Shown here in pieces: positions 8,208 to 16,256 of a stretch of 40,164 nucleotides of DNA. A program made the translations under genes and the position numbers. Each line of letters starts with the position of its first letter. Position 1 is the first letter of the stretch. The notes beneath the pieces were generated by a model. It searched no databases, was not told the origin of the DNA, and saw only the letters and a program-made list of their open reading frames with translations. This DNA is from Lachnospiraceae bacterium (GTDB lineage: Bacteria; Bacillota; Clostridia; Lachnospirales; Lachnospiraceae). The DNA lies in contig JAGADU010000007.1 in assembly GCA_017613435.1 (NCBI GenBank), positions 1 through 40,164 on the forward strand, given 5' to 3'.

Positions 8208-8879
8208 ATGTCTGTATACAAAAGATTGCTGGAATATAAGGATGATGAATATAAAGAATTTCAAAGCAAACTGATTCCGAATATCTCAAAAGATACGATA
8301 ATCGGTGTCAGAACGCCTGATATGAGAAAGATTGCAAAAGAAGAATTTGCAAAGAAAGAAGGAAGGGAGTTTTTAAACAAGCTTCCCCATGATTATTATG
8401 AGGAAAATCTGATACATTTTTTTATGATTGCTCTTATTAAGGATTTTGACGAATGCCTTAAGGAAACTGAGAAATTCCTTCCCTATGTTGACTGCTGGAG
8501 CGTATGCGACCAGTCTTCGCCCGCGGCTTTCAAAAAGAATCACGACAGGCTCCTGCCCCACATAAAGGAATGGATTGATTCAAATCATGTTTATACTTCG
8601 AGATTCGGAATGAGAATGCTGATGAACGAATTTCTGGGCGATGATTTTAAGCCGGAATATCTTAAATGGGTCGCCGACAAAAAGGGCGATGATTATTATC
8701 TTAAAATGATGATCGCATGGTATTTTGCGACTGCTCTCGCAAAACAATACGATGCTTCGGTTGTTTATTTCGAAAAACGTTATCTCGAGGATTGGACGCA
8801 CAAAAAAGCCATTCAAAAAGCATTGGAAAGTTTTCGCGTTTCGGATGAACACAAAGAGTATTTGAAAACCTTAAGATAG
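8208..8879 (+). CDS. DNA alkylation repair protein, AlkD-like HEAT-repeat glycosylase
   Basis: 223 residues, all helical, matching the AlkD/AlkC-type HEAT-repeat DNA glycosylases that remove alkylated purines without base flipping. The active-site set of AlkD (W109, D113, R148) is matched by W97 and D101 in VDCWSVCDQ and by R136, with the same 4- and 35-residue spacings, so catalytic competence is likely. The single-gene unit has its own promoter. No SOS or Ada-type box was seen. I leave the gene symbol empty because subfamily assignment from sequence alone is not secure. Confidence 0.85.
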   Translation: MSVYKRLLEYKDDEYKEFQSKLIPNISKDTIIGVRTPDMRKIAKEEFAKKEGREFLNKLPHDYYEENLIHFFMIALIKDFDECLKETEKFLPYVDCWSVCDQSSPAAFKKNHDRLLPHIKEWIDSNHVYTSRFGMRMLMNEFLGDDFKPEYLKWVADKKGDDYYLKMMIAWYFATALAKQYDASVVYFEKRYLEDWTHKKAIQKALESFRVSDEHKEYLKTLR

Positions 8880-8915
8880 GTTTTTTGCCGCGGTTTAATC
8901 TTTTTGGTTATTGCT

Positions 8916-8944
8916 TTGAAAAGAGACGCAAAATATGGTAAAAT
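8916..8944 (+). promoter_or_regulatory. promoter of the glycan-export operon
   Basis: TTGAAA at 8916-8921 and TAAAAT at 8939-8944 with a 17-base spacer, 78 bases before the permease ATG. It is the only convincing promoter found ahead of the same-strand run ending at 21419. Confidence 0.5.
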
Positions 8945-9022
8945 AACCATGTATGTGCCAAAAGAATTTGACACTGCAAAAAATACATCGGGATTTACTG
9001 AGACTTAAGTTAAGAGATATAA

Positions 9023-9817
9023 ATGAGCGAATTCAAAAGGAACAAGAATTTAATTTGGGAATTATCCAAGAACGACTTTAAGAAGAGGTATGCCGGAAGC
9101 TCACTCGGAAGAGTATGGGCTTTTGTAATGCCTGTTGTTACGGTTGTTCTTTATTATTTTGTATTCGGATTTATCATGGACGGAGGAAGGGTTCCGGGAA
9201 CCGCATCGACCGAAGCGCCCTATGCAGTTTGGCTTACCGCAGGACTTGTTCCGTGGTTTTTCTTAAACGAAGCTGTTACGACCGGTGCCAATGCCATGCA
9301 CGAATATAATTACCTTGTAAAAAAAGTGGTTTTTAAAGTTGGAATACTTCCTTTCATCAAAACCGTTTCGGCATCTTTTATACATTTATTCTTTGTGTTT
9401 GTTTTGCTGGTAATGTATTTTTCGTTTAGGTACAAACCGAGTTTTCAGATAATACAGCTTTTGTATTATTCTTTCTGCATGTTCATGCTTGTGCTTGCAA
9501 TAACATATATTACGAGTGCGGTGACCGTGTTTTTCAAGGATCTTTTGCAGATTATCAATATTTGTCTGCAGGTCGGAATGTGGGGCACGCCGATTTTATG
9601 GGATTTGGGTATTGCTCCGAAATTTTTGCAGCCGATATTCCGATTTAACCCCGTTTATTATATTATCGAGGGTTACAGAAGTTCCCTTTTTAAAGGAACA
9701 TGGGTGCATGAAAGATGGCTTGATACCCTTGTTTTCTGGGGAATCGTGGCTGTTTTGTTCGGAATCGGAGCATATGTGTTTAAGAAATTAAGACCCCTGT
9801 TTGCGGATGTTTTGTAA
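9023..9817 (+). CDS. ABC-2 type polysaccharide export permease (Wzm/TagG-like)
   Basis: 264 residues with about six membrane spans and the family opening ELSKNDFKKRYAGSSLGRVWAFVMP, which is diagnostic of the Wzm/RfbA/TagG permeases exporting O-antigen, teichoic acid or other lipid-linked glycans. The conserved late segment RFNPVYYIIEGYR is also present. Two copies would form the channel with two copies of the ATPase encoded next. The stop codon TAA shares its last A with the ATG of that ATPase gene, so the two are tightly coupled. In a Gram-positive cell the glycan would be handed to the cell envelope outside the membrane. Confidence 0.93.
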   Translation: MSEFKRNKNLIWELSKNDFKKRYAGSSLGRVWAFVMPVVTVVLYYFVFGFIMDGGRVPGTASTEAPYAVWLTAGLVPWFFLNEAVTTGANAMHEYNYLVKKVVFKVGILPFIKTVSASFIHLFFVFVLLVMYFSFRYKPSFQIIQLLYYSFCMFMLVLAITYITSAVTVFFKDLLQIINICLQVGMWGTPILWDLGIAPKFLQPIFRFNPVYYIIEGYRSSLFKGTWVHERWLDTLVFWGIVAVLFGIGAYVFKKLRPLFADVL

Positions 9818-11076
9818 TGATTATGAATGAGAACGAAAATAAAAATGTGAATAATGAAATATCGATAGACGTAAAGAATGTCACCAAGATTTATTCTTTG
9901 TACAAACGTCCTTCGGACAGGCTCATTGACACTTTTCATCTGATGCCGTGGAAAAAATATCCGAAGAACGAAGCGCTGAAGGATGTATCTTTTACGGTTA
10001 AAAAGGGTGAAACGGTCGGAATTATCGGTACCAACGGATCGGGCAAATCGACGGTATTAAAGATTATTACCGGAGTTTTGACGCCTACCAAAGGGAAAGC
10101 CGTCGTAAACGGACGTATATCCGCGCTTCTTGAACTCGGTGCCGGCTTTAACGCCGAATACACGGGTATCGAGAATGTGTATTTAAATTGTACGATGATG
10201 GGTCTTTCCAAAGAAGAGACCGAGAAAAAACTTCCCGAAATCCTTGATTTTGCGGATATCGGAGAATATGTATATTCACCGGTTAAAACTTATTCGTCGG
10301 GTATGTTTGTGCGTCTTGCGTTTGCCGTGGCAATCAATATCGATCCCGAAATCCTCATTGTCGATGAAGCATTATCCGTCGGAGACGTGTTCTTCCAGGC
10401 GAAATGCTACAGAAAATTCGAGGATTTTAAGCGTCAGGGCAAAACAATTCTTTTTGTATCCCATGATTTGAGCAGCATCGCAAAATATTGCGACAGAGTT
10501 GTTTTGTTAAATAAGGGCGACAAACTCGGAGAAGGATCCCCGAAGGAAATGATAGACCTTTACAAGCAGGTTCTCGTCGGCCAGTACAAAGACGAAAAAA
10601 ACGCCGTCGTAAAGGAAGGCTTAAATACCGACACGCTTGAATACGGCTCGAAAAAAGCCAAGATTCTCGATTGCAAAATATACGACAATAACGGCAGAAA
10701 CAGCAATGCAATCATCAAAGGAACATCTTTTAAGATTGCGATGGAAGCCGAAGTGCTTGAAGATTTGGAAGCTCCGATTTTTGCATTCACTTTCAAAAAC
10801 GTTCAGGGTACCGAAATTACCGGAACCAATACGATGATTGAAAAGAGCATTACCGAGGGCATCAGGGGCGGAAGCAAACTTACGATAGAATTCACGCAGG
10901 ATATGAACCTTCAGGGCGGAGAATACCTGCTCTCGCTCGGACTGACAGGTTTTGAAAAGGGCGAATTCACCGTATATCACAGACTTTACGACTGCATTAA
11001 CGTAACGGTTGTTTCGGATAAGGATTCCGTCGGATATTACGACATGAACTCAAAGGTTGACATAAAATATCATTAA
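9817..11076 (+). CDS. polysaccharide ABC transporter ATPase with C-terminal Wzt-type glycan-binding domain
   Basis: 419 residues. The ATPase domain has Walker A GTNGSGKST at 71-79, an ABC signature SSGMFVRLAFA near residue 163 and Walker B ILIVDEALSVGD. The N-terminal part (SLYKRPSDRLIDTF) is typical of Wzt/TagH. After about residue 270 there is a separate beta-rich domain with the ITGTNT segment and GGEYLLSLGL characteristic of the Wzt carbohydrate-binding domain. In Gram-negative systems that domain recognises the modified non-reducing end of the finished glycan and licenses export. This fits the methyltransferase-kinase gene that follows. It starts on the last base of the permease stop. 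Confidence 0.93.
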   Translation: MIMNENENKNVNNEISIDVKNVTKIYSLYKRPSDRLIDTFHLMPWKKYPKNEALKDVSFTVKKGETVGIIGTNGSGKSTVLKIITGVLTPTKGKAVVNGRISALLELGAGFNAEYTGIENVYLNCTMMGLSKEETEKKLPEILDFADIGEYVYSPVKTYSSGMFVRLAFAVAINIDPEILIVDEALSVGDVFFQAKCYRKFEDFKRQGKTILFVSHDLSSIAKYCDRVVLLNKGDKLGEGSPKEMIDLYKQVLVGQYKDEKNAVVKEGLNTDTLEYGSKKAKILDCKIYDNNGRNSNAIIKGTSFKIAMEAEVLEDLEAPIFAFTFKNVQGTEITGTNTMIEKSITEGIRGGSKLTIEFTQDMNLQGGEYLLSLGLTGFEKGEFTVYHRLYDCINVTVVSDKDSVGYYDMNSKVDIKYH

Positions 11077-11146
11077 TTCGATTTTATTATCTGCCTGAGG
11101 TCAGTACACGACAGGGCGTTTGATAACACGCCAAAGGTTTACATAA

Positions 11147-13132
11147 ATGGACAATATTACGATCGGAAAAGTTAATATTGATTTGAAACATTATTCGGGT
11201 GAGGATTTGTATTCCGAGGGTGAGATTGAGGACAGACTCTTAAAGATTTGCGAAGAAAATCCTCCCGAAGCTTTCAGAAAGATTGTCGAAGATAATGACG
11301 AATGGTCTTATCTTTATCATTTGTCGCTCGAAAGACAGAATATTGTTTCATGGCTTCCGATAAAAAAAGATCATAAGGTTCTTGAAGTCGGAGCGGGCCC
11401 CGGTGCGATAACGGGAGAGTTATGCAAATTATCCGGAAGCGTCGATGCGGTTGATTTATCTTTAAAAAGAAGCAAAACCAATGCCGAAAGAAACAGGGAA
11501 TTCGATAATCTATCGATTAAAGTGGGAAATTTTACCGATATCGAACCCGACCTTGACACCGATTATGACTGGATAATGCTTATCGGCGTTTTTGAATATG
11601 CGGTTTCCTACATAGGTTCGAACAACCCTTACGAAGAATTTCTCAATATATTGAAAAAGCATTTGAAGAACGGCGGAAGAATTGTCATTGCAATCGAAAA
11701 CCGTCTCGGACTTAAATATTTTGCGGGATGCAGGGAAGACCATACCTGTGCTTTTTTTGACGGAATAGAGAATTACAAAATCGGCTCCCATGTCAGAACT
11801 TTTTCGAAAAAGGGTCTTGAAAATATTTTCAAAAAGGTTGACATAACTGACTATCATTTTTATTATCCCTATCCCGATTACAAGCTTCCCAACACGATTT
11901 ATTCGGATAAGAGACTGCCTTTTGCGGGCGAACTGAAAGACAATATAAGAAATTTCGATCAGGACAGACTCCTTCTTTTTGATGAAACCAAAGCTTATGA
12001 TTCTCTTTTGGAAGACGGAATGTTTGCTGATTTTTCAAATTCGTTTCTGACAATCCTCGGCCCCGACGTAAATGTTTTATATACCAAATATTCAACCGAA
12101 AGAGACGACAAATACTGCATAAGAACGAGGATATTCGAAGAAAACGGCATTAAAAAGGTCGAAAAAAGCGCGGTCTGCAAAGCGGGCGCAAATCATATTT
12201 CGGACATCAAAAAAGCCGCCATAAAACTTAAGGAACGTTATGATACTTCCGATTTGAAAATCAATAATATTCTTGATTTCAACGAAGACGAAGGAAGGAT
12301 TGTTTTCGAATATATCGAAGGAAAAACTCTCGAAAATCTTCTGGACGAATGCATTTTATCGGGCAATAAGGATGAATTTATAAGACTTTTCGAAAAATAT
12401 AAAACTTACGTCGAATTCAATACGGATTATCCGATTGTCGACGATGATTTTATTTTCTCTAATATTATCGTTACGGATTCGTCCTGGAATCTTATCGACT
12501 GCGAATGGGTCAGATTCGAAAAGGGCAATCCCGAAGACGTAATTGCCAGAGCAATCAACAATTATCTTCTTCCCGGCAATTTCAGAAACGAAATTAAGGA
12601 ATGGATTGACTGCAATAACGATTTTAACGAGGACGGTTTCATTAAAGACAGAGTTCTTTGTGAAAACAAAGCCTTATCGACGGTAAGACACAACATCGGA
12701 AAGGGCGTTTACGATTTGAAATACATGACGGACCGTATTGCGGCTCTTAATTTCGTATTTCAGATTTATGAAGATTTCGGAGACGGTTTCTCGGAAGAAA
12801 ACTCCTACAAATTGGTTAACATAAAAAAGCACGGCCCCAATATGTTAATAAGCATTCCGATCAAAGATGGAATCAGGAATCTCAGGCTCGATCCCGGAGA
12901 TGTTCCTGTTAGGTTTTATGTAAACCAAATTCTTTTAAACGACGAAGATGTTACAGAAAAACTTATCGGATTAAACAAGAACGGTTGCGTGGATATTCGT
13001 TCATGCGTTCAGAAAAACACGATGTTTATTTTCAAAAAAGGAGACCCGCACATTAAACTTCCCATGAAGGGATTAAACGCAAAAGCGGGAGATGTTTTGA
13101 GAATCGATTGCAGAGCGGAATATATTTATTGA
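11147..13132 (+). CDS. fused SAM methyltransferase-kinase, WbdD-like glycan chain terminator candidate
   Basis: 661 residues in three parts. Residues about 50-250 are a class I SAM methyltransferase with motif I VLEVGAGPG at 78-86 and the acidic AVDLS strand end. Residues about 300-480 look like an APH/protein-kinase fold: a catalytic D434, N439 five residues later, and a second metal-binding D451 (LIDCEW), matching HxDxxxxN...D except that the His is replaced. The last 110 residues are beta-rich (LRLDPGDVPVRFYV, KKGDPHIKLP), like an accessory domain seen in large Gram-positive glycosyltransferases. WbdD of polymannose O-antigens joins methyltransferase and kinase in this order to cap the glycan for Wzt. 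I see no long coiled coil like WbdD's length ruler. Confidence 0.75.
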   Translation: MDNITIGKVNIDLKHYSGEDLYSEGEIEDRLLKICEENPPEAFRKIVEDNDEWSYLYHLSLERQNIVSWLPIKKDHKVLEVGAGPGAITGELCKLSGSVDAVDLSLKRSKTNAERNREFDNLSIKVGNFTDIEPDLDTDYDWIMLIGVFEYAVSYIGSNNPYEEFLNILKKHLKNGGRIVIAIENRLGLKYFAGCREDHTCAFFDGIENYKIGSHVRTFSKKGLENIFKKVDITDYHFYYPYPDYKLPNTIYSDKRLPFAGELKDNIRNFDQDRLLLFDETKAYDSLLEDGMFADFSNSFLTILGPDVNVLYTKYSTERDDKYCIRTRIFEENGIKKVEKSAVCKAGANHISDIKKAAIKLKERYDTSDLKINNILDFNEDEGRIVFEYIEGKTLENLLDECILSGNKDEFIRLFEKYKTYVEFNTDYPIVDDDFIFSNIIVTDSSWNLIDCEWVRFEKGNPEDVIARAINNYLLPGNFRNEIKEWIDCNNDFNEDGFIKDRVLCENKALSTVRHNIGKGVYDLKYMTDRIAALNFVFQIYEDFGDGFSEENSYKLVNIKKHGPNMLISIPIKDGIRNLRLDPGDVPVRFYVNQILLNDEDVTEKLIGLNKNGCVDIRSCVQKNTMFIFKKGDPHIKLPMKGLNAKAGDVLRIDCRAEYIY

Positions 13133-13142
13133 TTTTAAGACT

Positions 13143-14183
13143 ATGGCAGTGATAAGTGTACTTCAGTGCTTATTGTATTTGACAGTAATTCCTGCCTGTT
13201 TGGGAATTGCGTTTACTAAGCATTTTGACGAAAAATACAATACCTTGGGAAACATTCTTACAATCGGCTTTTTTTGCGAAACGGCCGTGTTTGAGATACT
13301 GTTTCTCGTTTTCTATAAATTCGGAAGAAACCTTACCGAGCTGACATGGGTTTCTTCGTTTGTTTTTGCGATTCTTTGCATCGTATCGATTGTTTTTTGC
13401 CGCAAAACTTTCAAAACAATAAAGAAACCGAAATTCGATTTGAGTTTCTTTGTTTTTGTTTTGTTCACGCTTTATATGATTTTTATGCGAAACTACCAGG
13501 GCGTTAACGACGGAGACGACGCGTTTGTTCTGGGCAATGCGCTTACGACGCTTACGACCGGAAGATTTTACAAGATTGATTATTACACCGGCAGAATTAT
13601 ATCGAGCGAATCTTTTACGAGGCATTTTCTTGCTTCGAATTCTATTTTCATAGCATATCTGGCCAAAGTGACATTTGTACATCCCACGATTCTTGCGCAC
13701 AGGATTTTGGGAAGTTTTGTTCTTATACTTCACAACTCGATTATTTATAATATTTCGGGAATTCTTTTTACCGGCAAAAAAGACAAATACAGAGGTCTTT
13801 TTGCTTCGTTCGTGTCCCTTATGACAATATGGGATTTCCATTCGTATTTATGCGATTCGACTTTTATTTTATCAAGAACATGGCAGGGCAAGGCAATGTT
13901 TTGCGCGCTTGCAATTCCTTTTGCGATTTACCTTTTGCTTATGATCGGTGAATGCGAGGGCAAAAAGAAAACATTGTTTGCATTGGGCTTTGTGCTCTCG
14001 GTGGCTTCGGTTTCGATGACTCCCGCAAGTATTTATCTTTTGACCATGCTTTTGACAATAGGCAGTCTTTGCGAAACTTTTGTATTAAAGAAATTCTCGA
14101 TTGTTTTGAAAAATTTGGTATCTGTTTCTCCGATGGCGGTATTTGCGCTTTTGCAGATATTTTTCATCGGTAAGGGAATTTAG
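13143..14183 (+). CDS. DUF6077-like membrane protein, N-terminal part
   Basis: 346 residues, mostly hydrophobic with about eight or nine membrane spans. Segments such as NDGDDAFVLGNALTTLTT, YYTG, HPTILAHRILG and LSRTWQGKAM match, as I recall them, the DUF6077 family of Clostridia, whose members continue with further spans and an extracytoplasmic tail. Here the frame ends in TAG TAA at 14181-14186 just after a span (FALLQIFFIGKGI), and the expected continuation lies in the next frame immediately downstream. This is therefore either one frameshifted gene or a gene split in two. Role unknown; its place in a glycan export cluster suggests envelope polysaccharide work. Confidence 0.7.
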   Translation: MAVISVLQCLLYLTVIPACLGIAFTKHFDEKYNTLGNILTIGFFCETAVFEILFLVFYKFGRNLTELTWVSSFVFAILCIVSIVFCRKTFKTIKKPKFDLSFFVFVLFTLYMIFMRNYQGVNDGDDAFVLGNALTTLTTGRFYKIDYYTGRIISSESFTRHFLASNSIFIAYLAKVTFVHPTILAHRILGSFVLILHNSIIYNISGILFTGKKDKYRGLFASFVSLMTIWDFHSYLCDSTFILSRTWQGKAMFCALAIPFAIYLLLMIGECEGKKKTLFALGFVLSVASVSMTPASIYLLTMLLTIGSLCETFVLKKFSIVLKNLVSVSPMAVFALLQIFFIGKGI

Positions 14184-14199
14184 TAAAAAGGATTTATTT

Positions 14200-14982
14200 A
14201 TGCTTGAACGCGGTTTGAACCCATTCGAAATAATTAAATTATATTCCGGAAATGCCACATTCATGCTGATGTTTGCAATGTCGCTGCTTTATCTTTGGTG
14301 CTTTGAAAAAGACAAGGTCAAAAAATCGGTTTTGGTATTCCCCTCCGTTGTGATGATTGTCCTTTTCGTATTTCCGCTGTTTTCGCATTTGTTTATGAAC
14401 AAACTCGACGAAGAGGGTACTTATTACAGATTTCTTTGGATTGTTCCGACAACCATTGTTTCTTCGTATGCTCTGTTCCATATATTGGACAGGTTCAAAA
14501 ACAAAATCGTTATGATTGCGGCTTTTGTTTTTGTGACCGTATGTATTTTAATAGGCGGAGTTTTCATGTATGATGCACCTGTTTTTTACAAGGCCGAAAA
14601 TGCATATCAGATTCCGTCCTATGTTATAGACATGTGCGATGACATGAGAATAAACGATCGCGAATACGAAGCGGTTTTCCCGGATGAAATACTTCAGTAT
14701 CCGAGACTTTACAGTGCATACATCGTGCTTCCCTACGGATTCGAAATGCTTCAGCACGGCGTGGGAGAGCATGAGGATATTCATAACGAGATGGTAAAAG
14801 ACACGATTGACGTAAAGACGCTTTCCGCTCTTTGCGAAGAAAATGTTGTGCATTATATCGTAATAAACAGCAACAAAAAACTGGACGGCAGATTCGAAGA
14901 TTATCATTACGATTTTGTCGGAGATTACGGTCCGTATAAAATGTATCGAAGCAATACTCTTTATCTTGGCAATTGGAATTAA
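14200..14982 (+). CDS. DUF6077-like membrane protein, C-terminal part
   Basis: 260 residues from the ATG at 14200, which has an AAAAGGA ribosome-like site about 7 bases upstream. The same frame is open back to 14143, overlapping the end of the previous gene. Four membrane spans (about residues 22-39, 46-72, 82-104 and 108-127) are followed by an outside domain of about 130 residues. The segment YYRFLWIVPTTIVSSYA resembles the late core of DUF6077 proteins. Removing one base near GGGAATTT (14175-14181) would join this frame to the preceding one as one protein of roughly 610 residues. Whether two chains or one are made cannot be decided from sequence. Confidence 0.65.
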   Translation: MLERGLNPFEIIKLYSGNATFMLMFAMSLLYLWCFEKDKVKKSVLVFPSVVMIVLFVFPLFSHLFMNKLDEEGTYYRFLWIVPTTIVSSYALFHILDRFKNKIVMIAAFVFVTVCILIGGVFMYDAPVFYKAENAYQIPSYVIDMCDDMRINDREYEAVFPDEILQYPRLYSAYIVLPYGFEMLQHGVGEHEDIHNEMVKDTIDVKTLSALCEENVVHYIVINSNKKLDGRFEDYHYDFVGDYGPYKMYRSNTLYLGNWN

Positions 14983-15005
14983 AATTTTTTAACGAAGGTT
15001 TTATT

Positions 15006-15758
15006 ATGAAAAAAAGACGAATTTCACTGATTATTTCCGTATTTGTAATTTTCCTCTCGCTTCTTACCGGATGCGTGAATAAATACGTTCTGGTCGAAAA
15101 AGAGGAAACACCGAACGGATTAAGCTACAGTTTTAATTACGACAAAGAAGTCGATATCACATACGATAACGAAAAAGGCCTTGAAATAACAACGGATTCG
15201 AATGTGGGCGATGGAAAAGACGCGCTTGACGAAGACGGCAGAGGCGCAAATACCGATACATATGCCGAAGGCAGGGGCGGTAACGAAGACGGTGATGAAG
15301 TACCCGACACGGATATCGATACGGATACCGACGGCAGGGGCGCAAACGACGGTTCGAAGACAAATTCAAATGATTCGGACGATAAATCGGAAAGCATCAG
15401 GGAAGACGGCGAATACACATCCAAGGATGAAGTGGCGCTGTATATTTATACCTACGGAAAACTTCCGTCCAATTATATTACAAAAGACGAAGCCAAAGAT
15501 CTGGGATGGGAAAGTTCGGAAGGAAATCTTAATGTTGTTGCCAAAGGAAAGAGCATCGGGGGCGACAAATTCGGAAACAGGGAGGGAATTCTTCCCAAAG
15601 CCAAAGGAAGACAGTATTACGAATGTGATATAGATTACGTAAAAGGAAAAAGAAACGGCAAAAGAATAGTTTATTCAAACGACGGTCTTATATATTACAC
15701 CGAAGACCATTACAATACTTACGAGCTTTTGTATGATAAGAATTCCGTTTTGGATTAG
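15006..15758 (+). CDS. lipoprotein with C-terminal barnase-type ribonuclease domain
   Basis: 250 residues from the ATG at 15006; an in-frame ATG at 14973 would precede the signal peptide. Residues 1-23 form a lipoprotein signal (KKRR, hydrophobic core, LLTGC; lipidated C23). Residues 65-135 are a very acidic linker with three GRGAN/GRGGN repeats. Residues about 138-243 are a full microbial RNase domain of the barnase type: LPSNYITKDEA, LGW, GKSIGGD, FGNREGILP, YYECDIDY, RIVYSNDGLIYYTEDHYNTY. The barnase catalytic set K27, E73, R87 and H102 corresponds to K160, E206, R220 and H235, all kept. Barnase cleaves RNA after guanosine. The enzyme should face outward, tethered to the membrane. No barstar-like gene is adjacent. 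It lies 23 bases after the DUF6077-like gene. Confidence 0.92.
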   Translation: MKKRRISLIISVFVIFLSLLTGCVNKYVLVEKEETPNGLSYSFNYDKEVDITYDNEKGLEITTDSNVGDGKDALDEDGRGANTDTYAEGRGGNEDGDEVPDTDIDTDTDGRGANDGSKTNSNDSDDKSESIREDGEYTSKDEVALYIYTYGKLPSNYITKDEAKDLGWESSEGNLNVVAKGKSIGGDKFGNREGILPKAKGRQYYECDIDYVKGKRNGKRIVYSNDGLIYYTEDHYNTYELLYDKNSVLD

Positions 15759-15782
15759 CCGGTAAAAATCGGGGGTTAAAAT

Positions 15783-16229
15783 ATGAATATTTTTGTCAAT
15801 CAAAAAAGCATAGGAAAAAACAAGCGTGTCAAAACGATTCCGCTTGAGTATAAAGATGTCCCTGCCAATGTTTATGACCTTATAGAAAATACGGTCAGAA
15901 TCATGGTGGGGGATTTTTATAAAAGGGCAAACATGAAGGAATCCCCTTTAAGCGAAGAACAGATAAGGGATCTTTCGGAAATCGGAAGAGTGTCGTTTGG
16001 AATAATTTATAACGACAAAATGCCGGATGTTAACAAGGCGATAGAAACCGCCGTTCTTGCATATCGCGACGGACTTGTTGAAATATTCGTAAACGATGAA
16101 ATAATCGAGGTCGAATCCAAAGAGGTTACTCCTACAGACGAAGAATTAAAAAACTGCAGGATAAATCTTAAGGAAAACGACACAATAACTTTTATAAGAC
16201 TGACAATGCTTGCGGGAAGAATGTGGTGA
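15783..16229 (+). CDS. conserved hypothetical protein, DUF4132-neighbour
   Basis: 148 residues, no signal peptide or membrane span, so cytoplasmic. It opens with a beta-like MNIFVNQKSIGKNK, has a central motif IGRVSFGIIYNDK-PDV-KAIETAVLAYRDGLVEIFVN, and ends in TFIRLTMLAGRMW. I recall similar small proteins with a GKVGFG core and a FIRLTLLAGRMW tail lying beside DUF4132 proteins in other Firmicutes, but could not check this. It sits 24 bases after the RNase gene and 27 before the giant DUF4132 gene, each with a G-rich ribosome site and no terminator. It does not resemble barstar in length or sequence. Function unknown. Confidence 0.75.
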   Translation: MNIFVNQKSIGKNKRVKTIPLEYKDVPANVYDLIENTVRIMVGDFYKRANMKESPLSEEQIRDLSEIGRVSFGIIYNDKMPDVNKAIETAVLAYRDGLVEIFVNDEIIEVESKEVTPTDEELKNCRINLKENDTITFIRLTMLAGRMW

Positions 16230-16256
16230 TTAACAAAAAAAGTCAAGGGGGCAAAA

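Noticed and set aside
11077-11146. Small inverted repeat (GGCGT ... ACGCC) before the methyltransferase-kinase gene as a terminator
   Set aside because: Only five base pairs and no T run follow it, so it should not stop transcription.
13170-13841. 223-codon open frame on the minus strand inside the DUF6077-like gene
   Set aside because: Very basic, low-complexity translation typical of a shadow frame opposite a hydrophobic protein; no ribosome site and no family resemblance.
15137-15424. Ser/Pro-rich minus-strand frame opposite the RNase linker
   Set aside because: It is the complement of the Asp/Gly-rich repeats and has no independent support.
15783-16229. Calling the 148-residue protein barstar
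   Set aside because: It is too long and shares none of the barstar features I know, such as the YYG-NLDALWD segment.
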